NCBI RefSeq assembly: GCF_001719165.1
Contig: NZ_CP017057.1
Coordinates: 2,722,501-2,786,500 of the forward strand
Source: Erythrobacter litoralis
GTDB lineage: Bacteria; Pseudomonadota; Alphaproteobacteria; Sphingomonadales; Sphingomonadaceae
DNA length: 64,000 nt
Direction of reading: 5' to 3'
A program made the position numbers and the translations under genes. Shown here in pieces: positions 35,454 through 44,604 of this stretch (positions within the stretch are counted from its first letter, which is position 1; the number at the start of each line of letters is the position of its first letter). The notes under the pieces were generated by a model that worked only from the letters and a program-made list of their open reading frames with translations, was not told where the DNA came from and searched no databases.

Positions 35454-36650
35454 TCACTCATGGCGCAGCGCGTCGATCGGGTCGAGCTGCGATGCGCGTC
35501 GGGCAGGGTAGTATCCGAAAACAATCCCCATGCCCGCTGCGAAGGCGAAGCTTACGATATTGATGACCGGATCGAACACGAACGGAACGTCGATCACCGA
35601 GGCCAGTCCGATCGACGCCACGAAACCCAGGGCAATACCGACGAGGCCCCCCAGCGCACAAAGCACCACCGCTTCGGTCAGGAATTGCAGCCGCACCTCG
35701 CTGGCCAATGCGCCGATCGCGAGGCGGATGCCGATCTCCCGGGTGCGCTCCGTCACCGAAACGAGCATGATGTTCATGATACCGATACCGCCGACGAGCA
35801 GACTGATCGAGGCGATTACCGCAACCATTGCCGTAAGCGCCCCGGTAGCGGCGCCCAACGCCTGGTTGACCTGCGCGGTGTCGATCACGTTGAAGTCGTT
35901 GGGCTGGCCATCCTGAAGCAGCCGGCGTTCGCGCAGCAGGTCGACCAGCGAATCCTGGATGACACCGGCCTGATAGGCTGCATCATACTTCACCACGAAA
36001 TAGTCGAGGTTGTCATTCCCCTTGAAGCGTCGCTGGACGGTCTTGAGCGGCATGTAGACCGCATCGTCATCATCCGCGCCGCCGCCGCCCTGGCCGCGCT
36101 CCTCGATCACGCCGACCACCTGGCACGACACGTCGCCGAGACGCATTCGCGCGCCGACAGGGCTGGCGCCGGGCGGAAATATCGCCTCGCGCACCTTGAG
36201 CCCGAGCAGGCAGACGTTCTTGCCGGCCGTCTCCTCGTCCTGTGTGAAGGCGCGTCCGTCGGTCAAGTCGATCGACTGAGCCTTGAGGAAGGCGTTGTTC
36301 ACCCCCTGCACGCGGGTGTCCCAGTCCTGACCGTTGTAGAAGGCCGTGGCGCTGGCTCCGGCGTTGCCGCCGGCAATGGTGACGCCGGCGATCTGCTGTT
36401 GCACCGCGCGCACGTCGTCCTCGTCGAAGGGGCGGATGGTGCCCCGGTCCGTGCGCACCGGAAAGACAATGAAATTGCTCGCGCCGAGCGATGAGATTTC
36501 CTCCTGCACCGAGGCGGTCACCCCGTTGCCGAGCGTCACCATCGTGACCACCGCCGCGACGCCGATGATGATGCCGAGCGTTGTCAGGATCGATCGAAGG
36601 ATGTGCCGCCGGATTTCGCGCAGGGAGAGAAGGATCGTCGTGCCCAGCAT
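35454..36650 (-). CDS. MacB-like ABC transporter permease (FtsX family)
   Basis: The 398-residue protein is the membrane part of a MacB-type system. A first helix (ILTTLGIIIGVAAVVTMVTLG) is followed by a periplasmic MacB_PCD domain (GNGVTASVQEEISSLGASNFIVFPV) and three C-terminal helices with the FtsX signature SLLVGGIGIMNIMLVSVTERTREIGIRLAIGA. In E. coli MacB this domain is fused to the ATPase; here it is separate, overlapping the ATPase stop by one base. It probably works as a mechanotransmitter, extruding peptides or toxins from the periplasm. Confidence 0.92.
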   Translation of the reverse strand: MLGTTILLSLREIRRHILRSILTTLGIIIGVAAVVTMVTLGNGVTASVQEEISSLGASNFIVFPVRTDRGTIRPFDEDDVRAVQQQIAGVTIAGGNAGASATAFYNGQDWDTRVQGVNNAFLKAQSIDLTDGRAFTQDEETAGKNVCLLGLKVREAIFPPGASPVGARMRLGDVSCQVVGVIEERGQGGGGADDDDAVYMPLKTVQRRFKGNDNLDYFVVKYDAAYQAGVIQDSLVDLLRERRLLQDGQPNDFNVIDTAQVNQALGAATGALTAMVAVIASISLLVGGIGIMNIMLVSVTERTREIGIRLAIGALASEVRLQFLTEAVVLCALGGLVGIALGFVASIGLASVIDVPFVFDPVINIVSFAFAAGMGIVFGYYPARRASQLDPIDALRHE

Positions 36651-37366
36651 CAGGCGGGGCTGCCTTCAGCGGCGAGCACTCCGCGATCCACTCGCTCGAC
36701 CAGTCCGTCGCGGAAGCGCACGATGGTCTTGGCAAAGGCCGCCATCTCCTCCTCGTGCGTCACCATCAGGATCGTGATCCCCTCGGCGTTGAGACGCCGC
36801 AGCAATTCCATGATTTCGACCGAGCGTTCGCTGTCGAGATTGCCGGTCGGCTCGTCGGCGAGCAAAACGTCCGGTTCGGTCGCCAGCGCACGGGCGATGG
36901 CGACACGCTGCTGCTGGCCGCCCGACAGCTCCGCCGGGGTGTGATTGGCCCACGGCACCAGTCCCACCTGGTCGAGCGCCTTCATCGCAGCCGCACGGCG
37001 AACGGCCTTGCTCTCCCCGCGATAAAGCAGCGGCAGTTCGACATTCTCCAGCGCAGTCGTACGTGCGAGCAGATTGAAGCCCTGGAACACGAAGCCGAGA
37101 TAGCGACGCCGCAGGAGGCTGCGCTGGTCACGGTCGAGCTTCTGCACCTCGACGCCGCGAAACCGGAACACGCCTGCGGTCGGCACATCGAGACACCCCA
37201 GGATGTTCATCGTCGTCGACTTGCCCGAGCCCGACGGTCCCATGATCGCGACGAATTCGCCGCGCTCGATGGTCAGGTCGACGCCCTTCAGCGCCTGGAA
37301 CGCCGCCGCTCCGCTACCGAAGGTCTTGGTGATGCCCTCGAGCTGGATCAGCGGTTCGCCCGTCAT
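36650..37366 (-). CDS. MacB-type ABC transporter ATP-binding protein
   Basis: This 238-residue ATPase has Walker A GPSGSGKST near residue 44, the signature LSGGQQQRVAIARAL, Walker B DVLLADEPTGNLD and the D/H-loop region ILMVTHEEEMAAF. The sequence is of the LolD/MacB N-terminal type. It overlaps the macA-like gene upstream (ATGA) and the permease downstream (TGATG), so all are co-translated. Confidence 0.94.
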   Translation of the reverse strand: MTGEPLIQLEGITKTFGSGAAAFQALKGVDLTIERGEFVAIMGPSGSGKSTTMNILGCLDVPTAGVFRFRGVEVQKLDRDQRSLLRRRYLGFVFQGFNLLARTTALENVELPLLYRGESKAVRRAAAMKALDQVGLVPWANHTPAELSGGQQQRVAIARALATEPDVLLADEPTGNLDSERSVEIMELLRRLNAEGITILMVTHEEEMAAFAKTIVRFRDGLVERVDRGVLAAEGSPA

Positions 37367-38679
37367 CGGCCCGCCGCCCTGACCCCGGTGACGACCTTCA
37401 TGCCGGGTTCGAGGATTTCGGAGCGCACCACGGTGCGCCGCCCGTCGCTGCGTCCGGTGATGACCTCGACGGGCTCGAGCGTCCCGTCATCCTGCAGAAC
37501 CTGCACCTGCTGGCGGCTGCCCACGCCGATCGTGGCCTGCTGCTTCTGCTCCTCCAGCCCGATCTGCGGCTGGAACACGCCGCCGCCGCTTTCCTCCTGT
37601 GCATCGGGTCGGAAGCGCAGCGCGGCATTGGGCACCAGCAGCGCCTTGCCGGTGTTCTGGGTGGCGATTGTCGCGGTGGCGGTCATGCCGGGCCGCAGCA
37701 GGCCTTCCGGGTTCGCGACCACGAGCCGCGCTTCGTAGCTGACCACCGCGCTCGCCCCCGCTGCGCCCGCTGCCGCCCCGCCTGCCTGCCCCTCGACCGT
37801 GTTGCCCGAGGCAAGGTCGATCCGCTCGAGCGTCGCGGGAAAACGGCGGCCGGGATAGGCATCGACCGTGAAGCTCGCCTCCTGCCCAGCCTTCACCTGG
37901 CCGACATCCGCCTCGTCGATGGCGACCCGCAGCTGCATTCTCGACAGATCCTCGGCGATGACGAACAGGGTCACGGTGTTGAAGGCCGCGACGACGGTCT
38001 GCCCGGGTTCGATCCGGCGGGCGAGCACCACGCCATCGACCGGCGAGCGGATCACCGCCCGGGATCGGGTCGTGAGATTGCCCTTGAGCAACGCATCGGC
38101 CGCTTCGATGTTGGCCCGGGCGGAGGCCACCGCGGCAAGGTCCCGCTCCACGGCCGCTTCGGCCTGCTCGAGTTCGATCTGTGAGGGAACGCGCCCATCC
38201 GAAAGCCGCCGCACTTCCTCGAGCCGCGCAAGCTGGACGCGGTCGATGTCGAGCGTCGCCTGCGCCTGCGCCAGCCCGGCGCGGGCGGCGTTGAGATTGG
38301 CGCGAGCCTGGGCGATCTGCTGGTCGATGATTTCGGTGTTGATGACCGCGATCACCTGGCCCTTGGAAACGCGATCATTGACGTCGACCGTGACGCTGTC
38401 GACCGGGCCTGTGACTTCGGCGCCGACTTCCACCTGGTTGGTCGGGCGCAGGTTGCCGGTCGCGGTGACCGACAGGGCAAGCGATTCCCGCGTCACCTCC
38501 TGGGTGATGTAGTCGGGAGGCGGGGCATCGGCCGTGCACCGGACGACGGTGACCACCAGCAGCAGCACGCCGAGGCCGGGCAGCCAATATTTCATCCACC
38601 GTCGCCAGCGCGGGCGCGGCTGCGTGCCGAGAAATTCGTCCACGCCAGCCGGATCGGCCGGATTGGTCGCTTCGTTCAC
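37363..38679 (-). CDS. macA: MacA-like periplasmic adaptor protein
   Basis: The 438-residue membrane fusion protein has one N-terminal helix (WMKYWLPGLGVLLLVVTVV), then the HlyD/MacA order: lipoyl half (NLRPTNQVEVGAEVTGPVDSVTVDVNDRVSKGQVIAVI), a long helical hairpin, second lipoyl half (VIRSPVDGVVLARRIEPGQTV) and barrel domain. An Ala/Gly-rich insertion (VEGQAGGAAAGAAGASAV) near residue 300 is unusual. The start codon is GTG at 38679, overlapping the outer-membrane gene stop. It links the inner-membrane ABC proteins to the TolC-like channel. Confidence 0.92.
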   Translation of the reverse strand: MNEATNPADPAGVDEFLGTQPRPRWRRWMKYWLPGLGVLLLVVTVVRCTADAPPPDYITQEVTRESLALSVTATGNLRPTNQVEVGAEVTGPVDSVTVDVNDRVSKGQVIAVINTEIIDQQIAQARANLNAARAGLAQAQATLDIDRVQLARLEEVRRLSDGRVPSQIELEQAEAAVERDLAAVASARANIEAADALLKGNLTTRSRAVIRSPVDGVVLARRIEPGQTVVAAFNTVTLFVIAEDLSRMQLRVAIDEADVGQVKAGQEASFTVDAYPGRRFPATLERIDLASGNTVEGQAGGAAAGAAGASAVVSYEARLVVANPEGLLRPGMTATATIATQNTGKALLVPNAALRFRPDAQEESGGGVFQPQIGLEEQKQQATIGVGSRQQVQVLQDDGTLEPVEVITGRSDGRRTVVRSEILEPGMKVVTGVRAAGR

Positions 38680-40127
38680 TGCGTGGACTCCCTAGCCGCC
38701 GATTGTTCGATGCCTGTCCCATCCGGCACGGACCACCCTCCGCCCAATGCGCGAGCAAGGCTGATGAAGGCAATCGCGCGTCCCGCCTCGGCATTCACGA
38801 GTGCGTTGCGCGTGCCGAGCAACTGGCTCTCGGCGACCAGAAGCCGCTGAAAATCGATGAGGCCGGCCTGGTACTGGCTGCGCGCAAGGATGGCGGCGTT
38901 CTGTGCGCCCTCGGTCGCCTCGGCAAGGGCGATCACCCGCTCGGCGCTGGTATCGAGATCGACCGCCGCGCTTTCGACTTCCTCGAGCGCGAGGAGGATG
39001 CTCTGCCTCCAAGCGGCGAGCGACCCGTCGGCGGCAGCCTGTGCCCCCTCGATCCGCCCCCGCACCCGGCCGCCGTCGAAAATCAGCTGCGACAGGCTGG
39101 CGAAGACGTTTCCGGTAACGAGATCGAACAGGCTGCCGACATCGGTGGCGCTGGTGCCGATCGTGCCAGACAACCGCGCCAGCGGAAAAAGCTGTGTGCG
39201 GGCGACGCCCACGCGCTCGAGATCGGCCGCGAGCCCTGCCTCGGCGGCGCTCACGTCCGGACGGCGGCGCAGCGTGTCTGCGGGCACCGCGAGCGCGACG
39301 TCGATTGGCGGCACGGGCACCGAGCGCGGAGCCTCCTCCAACGCCCGATAGACCCGGCCCGGCGTCTCGCCGATCAGGGTCGAGATCGAGTTGGCCACGG
39401 CGACGAGATTGCTTTCAAGCTGCGGGATACTCGCCGCGGTCTGTGCCCGCTGGGTGCGCGCCTGCTCGACATCGAGGCTGTTCACCAGTCCCGCCTGGTT
39501 GCGCCAGCGCGCGATCTGGAGATTGTCGTCCTGGTTGGCGAGTGTCTCGCGCGCGATCGCGAGCTGCTCTGCCAGCGAGCGGGCCGTCACCACCTGGTTC
39601 GCCACCTGAGCGACGATCACCCGCTCAAGATCGCCGAGCGAATAGCCCGCCGCCTCGACGTCGCTGCGCGCCGCGTCGATCGAACCGTCGATCCGCCCGA
39701 ACAGGTCGATCTCCCATGCAGCATCGAGACCAGCCGAAAGCAGCACGTCGTCAGCAGCAAAATCGCCGACATCGCGCCTCGCGCCGCCGCTCGCATTGAC
39801 GGTGGGCACGCGGTCGGCACGCGCCTGTCGCAGGAACGCCCGAGCGGCGCGCAGGCGTGCCACCGCCTGAACGAGATCGAGGTTTTCGGCCCTTGCGCGC
39901 CCCACGAACTCCTCAACCAGCGGATCCTCAAGCATGACCCAGTAGCGCTCAAGCGGAATATCCGTCGCGCCGGGTTCCGCCAGAACCCACTGCTCGGGAA
40001 CGGGCTGAACGCTGCTCATCGCAGGCTGCTCGGGAGCAAGCGAGGCGCAACCGGCCAGCGCGAGGATGGCAATAGCCAGCACACCGCCCGAGATCGGCGG
40101 TGCGACGCGATCGTATCCGTCCTTCAT
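38676..40127 (-). CDS. NodT-family outer membrane efflux lipoprotein
   Basis: The 483-residue protein has a lipobox (LAIAILALAGCAS) and two OEP repeats typical of the NodT branch of TolC proteins: YWVMLEDPLVEEFVGRARAENLDLVQAVARLRAARA and LPRRRPDVSAAEAGLA-like LRRRPDVSAAEAGLAADLERVGVARTQLFP. Ends with ALGGGWSVPDG. It is the first gene of the four-gene MacAB-type operon, giving the complete exporter in one transcript. Confidence 0.93.
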   Translation of the reverse strand: MKDGYDRVAPPISGGVLAIAILALAGCASLAPEQPAMSSVQPVPEQWVLAEPGATDIPLERYWVMLEDPLVEEFVGRARAENLDLVQAVARLRAARAFLRQARADRVPTVNASGGARRDVGDFAADDVLLSAGLDAAWEIDLFGRIDGSIDAARSDVEAAGYSLGDLERVIVAQVANQVVTARSLAEQLAIARETLANQDDNLQIARWRNQAGLVNSLDVEQARTQRAQTAASIPQLESNLVAVANSISTLIGETPGRVYRALEEAPRSVPVPPIDVALAVPADTLRRRPDVSAAEAGLAADLERVGVARTQLFPLARLSGTIGTSATDVGSLFDLVTGNVFASLSQLIFDGGRVRGRIEGAQAAADGSLAAWRQSILLALEEVESAAVDLDTSAERVIALAEATEGAQNAAILARSQYQAGLIDFQRLLVAESQLLGTRNALVNAEAGRAIAFISLARALGGGWSVPDGTGIEQSAARESTQ

Positions 40128-40722
40128 TCAGGCCGATCCTCAGACTGCCGGTTCAGCACCGAAAGCATCCCTCGCGACATCCATTGCTTCGTCGCTCATC
40201 TAGCCCTCTCCATAGATCACACCGCTGCCCCCCCGATTTTCCGGCATGCGTACAAAAGCGGACTGGCGGGGTCGAGTACCGGAGGCCGCCGCGTGCCCCA
40301 GCATCGAGCTATGACCGCAGCCTGTCGGCCTCGCCTTGAGCGACGTCAAGGGATGCTATTCGGCAATCCACCCACCTCGTAGCAGCGGGCAGGGAACAGG
40401 ATACCTCCGAAAGCAGCCAGTCCGCAATCTTTGGCATGACCTAGCCCAGTTCGAGCGGCAAGGTTGGAGTCGACTCGAGATAGGCAAGAATTGGGCGGTG
40501 AGCCCCTAGAAGCCGCCTTTCCGTTAGCGCCCCCATCATGGACGTTTGCTCTGACGGGGACTTTGAGAACAAATCATGTGCACAGCTGGCAGGCGTCTAG
40601 AATGTTCAACGGCATATCGCAGGACTGACTGGCGCGAGTGGGAACGGAGCGAGGCGCTCAGATGCGCGCCTCGCCCACATTCATGCCACCGGTCAGGCAA
40701 AGAGTGGCTGTTGGCAGCCAGC
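40128..40722. other. Intergenic region, 595 nt
   Basis: No credible coding frame. The left part should hold the promoter of the macA-type operon (minus strand); the right part holds a hairpin downstream of the autotransporter. The rest has no recognisable feature. Short plus-strand frames at 40100-40339 and 40576-40800 lack ribosome sites and family likeness. Confidence 0.5.
40649..40674 (-). terminator. Hairpin downstream of the autotransporter
   Basis: GCGAGGCGC (40649-40657) and GCGCCTCGC (40666-40674) make a perfect 9-bp stem with an 8-nt loop, about 49 nt beyond the autotransporter stop in its direction of transcription. The following minus-strand sequence TCCGTTCC is only weakly T-rich, so termination strength is uncertain. 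Confidence 0.4.
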
Positions 40723-43700
40723 CTAGAACTTCCAGTTGAAGTTCACACGTCCCTGGTTATTCGTCAGCACGCCGCGGCCCATGTCGGACTGCCCGCTTAG
40801 GCCAACGCTGAAGTACGAACCAAGCGTAAAATCGAAACCGGCCGACAGCGAGACCCAGTTCGGGTCAAGCTGGTTGACGACTGTAAATGGCACATCCTTG
40901 GCGCTGAGGAATGCGGCGGTGACGATGTCTTGCGTGTCAGCCAGTTCCCGCGCGTAAGCCACCGACCCAAAAGCGGTCAGCCCGCCTTTGCGCCCCGTAC
41001 CGGTTTCAAGCGACGCCATCATGCCTGCCTTTGCTCCGACCGAGGTGAAAGTACGGTCAAGCACGGTGAGACCGAAGTCGCCCGCTCCGAACTCGGAGAA
41101 ACCGCCAAGATCGCTGCGTACATAGTCGACGCTGGCCACAGGCCCCGCCTTCACGCCCGGCGCAAGGCCAAATGCGTAACCGACGCGCGCTCCACCAAAC
41201 TGCTGGCGGCCCTGCGCTTCGCCTCTCGCGCTGTCATACAAAAGGGCAAAGTTGCCTTGACTGGCGCGCTCAACGCCAAAGCTCTGGCGTGAGAAGCCCA
41301 TATAGACGTCCGTAAACATCTGGCCCGATTGTAGCGCGGCGTAGACTGCCCCGGAAAGGCTGGTGTCGTCCGCGCGCTGTCGGAAGCCCAGAACCGGCGC
41401 GCTGTTCTGGATGCTGGTCATTGCAAAGCCGATGGTCAGATTTTCGGACATCCGCAAATCCGCACCCAGCGTCAGTTCGCCGGCCTGCATGAAGGCTGAT
41501 TCCTCCAAGGCGTTTCTGCCAGTGTTGCGCTCTTGAGCGGTGACCAGATACTGACCGCTCACCGTCCCGAAAAAGCCGAGCTTGCCGATTTCAGCGCCGC
41601 CGACCTGTGCAATGTTCGACACCTGACCAGCGCCCGCAGCGGAGAAGGTGTTGGCCGCCCGGTTACCCCCACGCAAGGCTAGCGTGCGCTGCGAGATTTG
41701 CCCGGTGAACCGCTGCGAGAAGTTTGTCGCAACGGTCGATTGGCCAAACGCACTTATCGGCGTCAAGGATTGCAGCGTTGGGACGAGGGCATTGACGCCG
41801 GCGCCGTCGATCACGTCGAACAGCCCCACAAACTCGTTGAAACGCCCATCGAAACGAAGCGTGTCGAGCGCGGCTCCGAGCGACTTGAGGTTGCGGAAGG
41901 ACGAGAACAGATCGCGCAGACGCCGAGCCTTCACATCAACGATTACCTCGCCGCCTTCGACGCGCGACTCAGCAAAGAGAAGCGGTGAGAAGGTCACAAG
42001 GAGGGTCTCGTCGAAGCCGCCGGCAATCGTGTTTGCGGCAAGCACCGCAAATTCGTCGGCAAAACGCAGACGACGATTTCCCGCCACGATGAGATTGCCA
42101 GCAAGGCTTGCATCGCCGGTGATCGACAACAGGTCATTGGTGACTTGCCGACGGCGGACTTCGGTGTTCACCAACAGCGCTGCGTCGCTAGCTTGGACAT
42201 AGTCCCCATCGATGGTGAGCGTGCCGATGCCAAACAGACCTCCCGGCGCAACGCCAGCGCCGATGTTGAACACGACCTCACTCGCAACCGTCCCTTCGCC
42301 GGTCAGCAATCCGCCCATCAGAGCGACTAGCCCCGCGTTGAACTGTCCATCGATCCTCGCGGTCCCGTTGAACTGCTCGTAGCCAATGATTGTGTTGAAG
42401 GTGCGCTCTTCGGGAAGGTTAAATAAAGCGAGGCCGTTGTCGAGCACTAGCTTGTCGATCTCGACATCAATATCGACATTCGTCACGCCAAACTTGTTGA
42501 GGTGGACCTCGAAATATTTGGCCGGGTTCTCAAACGACTGGCCCGGTGAGCCATCGGTGTTCTGCGCAACAAAGCCTGTCGAACCCGGCCCTAATAGCGC
42601 TGAACTCTCTGGCAGGTTACCACCAAAATTCGGATCGCCCGGCTGCGGACCAAAGGGAGACACGATATCTGGGAAGTCCGCAATATCGGTGCCTAGAATG
42701 ATCCCGATGCTGTCGCCGACCGAGAAGATGCCGGCCTCTTCGCCTTCGGGCAAGCCGTTCACGAGATTGCCGGTGCCGTCATCGATGAGGAACGCGGGGT
42801 CAAGATCCTGGGTCCAACGGTTCGGGTCAGACCAGTTCCCGCTCCCAGCTTTGGCTGAGACGTATTTGTACGACGTGTTTTCGCTTATGAACTGGAAAAA
42901 AGGGTAGATCGGATTGTAAAAGCTGATGTCGCCATAGGTGTTGTCGAAACCCAATGTGGCATTGAGGAACTCGCGAAAAAAACTTACCCCACCGCTAAGC
43001 ACCGCAATATTGACCGGCTGATCGTAGAGGTCGGGCACGATCAGCGGCGAACCGCTGTCCCCCGGAGCTGTTCCAACCTCGTTGGGTAAGGCGTCGCCGT
43101 CAAACCAATCGGTCGAGATGATATCGCCCAGGGTCGCGCATTCCGGTCCGTTACCGTTGAAGTTGCAGCCTGTCAGGCCGAACGCATCACGGTCTGGAAA
43201 ATCGAAGTCGGTCCAATAGTACGGCTGAGTGCTGCTACCGAAATTGACTGCGTTGGGTGCATCGTTGGCAAACACGACGTCATCAAAATCAGCAAAGGAT
43301 GCAAGAGCGCCGAGGTCATTTTCGCCAACGCGCCGCAGGAGACTATCCAATATAGTTGCATCCGCCGGAGGCCCGCCAAGCCCGGCCCCGAACGAGCCAT
43401 AGCCAACCTGCACAACCCTCGTGAGCTCAGTCAGCGGGGTTAGCAGAATAGGCAGGATCGGAACATCGGTGATCGGTTGGTCGACCGCGATCAGAGCTAT
43501 GTCTGCGAATGGGAAAGGTAGCCCGCCATCGTCTAGGTTGGCGGATGGATGGATGACCACGTCGGTGCTCTGCGCCAGACCGCCTTCAGCGTAACCGGCC
43601 CCGGTGGCAAGATAATTGAACAGCCGCGAAGAGGTGTCCGCTCCAGTGGCGATCAGCATAGTAGTTGCAGCGCCGATTTCGGGCAGGCCATAGGCTTCCG

Positions 43701-44199
43701 ACGAATTGAAATTCAAGCAGTGTGCGGCGGTCAGAATGGTGCGAGGATTGATGACGCTGCCTGTACAATTGAGAAACACGTCGCCCGTCACGTTGTCCTG
43801 ACTGAAAATCTGGACGACAGAAGGCTGCGTATCATCGGCGTCGAAGGAGGCTGGCAGCCCGACATCATCGCGCACAAATATCTCAGGCTGGATGGCGTCA
43901 TTGCCGGGCGTGCCAGTGTTTGCCCGATAATCGCTGAGATTAGGGGCCTCCAGCGTCAGATCCACTCGAGCGTTGGGTGATGATCGAAGGGCGATGTAGT
44001 CGGCCATTGCGGCCGGATCTGGTAGCTCAAGCGAGACGGCTGGCGCATCGCTTCGAAACCCCACAAAGGTGCCTTGCGCTTCCAAACTGATGTCTTCGTT
44101 TGCTTGATTGCTGGGGTCTGAAGCGCTGGCAGGGACTGGCAAGAGCCCTCCTGCGAAACCCAGAAATCCTACGCCGGTTAGAAGCCGCAATTTTGACAT
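40723..44199 (-). CDS. Autotransporter with trypsin-like serine protease passenger
   Basis: The 1158-residue protein has a signal peptide (LLTGVGFLGFAGGLLPVPASAS) and a chymotrypsin-fold protease with triad H160 (LTAAHCLNF), D233 (FADIALIAV) and S382 (APGDSGSPL), with an inserted loop of about 100 residues before the serine. A beta-helix-like passenger follows (GLALFNLPEERTFNTIIGYEQFNGTARIDGQF, VFNIGAGVAPGGLFGIGTLTIDGDY). The last 270 or so residues are an autotransporter barrel ending VNFNWKF. AGGGGAA precedes ATG at 44199. It is a single gene with lower G+C than its neighbours, possibly acquired. Confidence 0.9.
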   Translation of the reverse strand: MSKLRLLTGVGFLGFAGGLLPVPASASDPSNQANEDISLEAQGTFVGFRSDAPAVSLELPDPAAMADYIALRSSPNARVDLTLEAPNLSDYRANTGTPGNDAIQPEIFVRDDVGLPASFDADDTQPSVVQIFSQDNVTGDVFLNCTGSVINPRTILTAAHCLNFNSSEAYGLPEIGAATTMLIATGADTSSRLFNYLATGAGYAEGGLAQSTDVVIHPSANLDDGGLPFPFADIALIAVDQPITDVPILPILLTPLTELTRVVQVGYGSFGAGLGGPPADATILDSLLRRVGENDLGALASFADFDDVVFANDAPNAVNFGSSTQPYYWTDFDFPDRDAFGLTGCNFNGNGPECATLGDIISTDWFDGDALPNEVGTAPGDSGSPLIVPDLYDQPVNIAVLSGGVSFFREFLNATLGFDNTYGDISFYNPIYPFFQFISENTSYKYVSAKAGSGNWSDPNRWTQDLDPAFLIDDGTGNLVNGLPEGEEAGIFSVGDSIGIILGTDIADFPDIVSPFGPQPGDPNFGGNLPESSALLGPGSTGFVAQNTDGSPGQSFENPAKYFEVHLNKFGVTNVDIDVEIDKLVLDNGLALFNLPEERTFNTIIGYEQFNGTARIDGQFNAGLVALMGGLLTGEGTVASEVVFNIGAGVAPGGLFGIGTLTIDGDYVQASDAALLVNTEVRRRQVTNDLLSITGDASLAGNLIVAGNRRLRFADEFAVLAANTIAGGFDETLLVTFSPLLFAESRVEGGEVIVDVKARRLRDLFSSFRNLKSLGAALDTLRFDGRFNEFVGLFDVIDGAGVNALVPTLQSLTPISAFGQSTVATNFSQRFTGQISQRTLALRGGNRAANTFSAAGAGQVSNIAQVGGAEIGKLGFFGTVSGQYLVTAQERNTGRNALEESAFMQAGELTLGADLRMSENLTIGFAMTSIQNSAPVLGFRQRADDTSLSGAVYAALQSGQMFTDVYMGFSRQSFGVERASQGNFALLYDSARGEAQGRQQFGGARVGYAFGLAPGVKAGPVASVDYVRSDLGGFSEFGAGDFGLTVLDRTFTSVGAKAGMMASLETGTGRKGGLTAFGSVAYARELADTQDIVTAAFLSAKDVPFTVVNQLDPNWVSLSAGFDFTLGSYFSVGLSGQSDMGRGVLTNNQGRVNFNWKF

Positions 44200-44604
44200 G
44201 CTGATTCCCCTGTTCGAGTCGCCCACCCGTCAATCACAAGAAAACACAAATCGTCGAAAATGTCTCAGTAAATTTTGTCAGTTTTACAGCAGACTTCGGT
44301 GTATTGCGCATTCGTTAGTCATGGGTTTGCCTAACGAGGCTTTTCAAATCAACTGCATGACGGCTCAATGTTGCTAAAGGGAAATAAAGTTACTTGCTCG
44401 CTTGAGCCCTCGAAGCGATCTCACGAATCTGTGTCCGCTTCCCACCAAGCTGCCGCAGTTCGCCACGTTCGAACGACTGTCTCCTAGCAAACCGACCTCT
44501 TGCTTTACTGTCGCGACGAAATCAGTCTGGCAAGAGCCGATCCAAAAGGCAATCCGACGCAGCCGCATCGGTTCGCCTAGCTGCGGGCCAACTTCCGAAG
44601 GTGC
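44200..44604. other. AT-richer intergenic region upstream of the autotransporter
   Basis: About 405 nt of lower G+C with many A/T runs. It must contain the autotransporter promoter (minus strand); no confident -35/-10 pair was fixed. Small frames such as 44374-44568 have no ribosome site or family likeness. Together with the autotransporter it stands out from the high-GC background. Confidence 0.5.

Noticed and set aside
34960..35511. 183-codon plus-strand frame before the MacB permease
   Set aside because: It runs through the REP-like palindrome (giving VIPAKAG) and into the antisense of the permease. No ribosome site.
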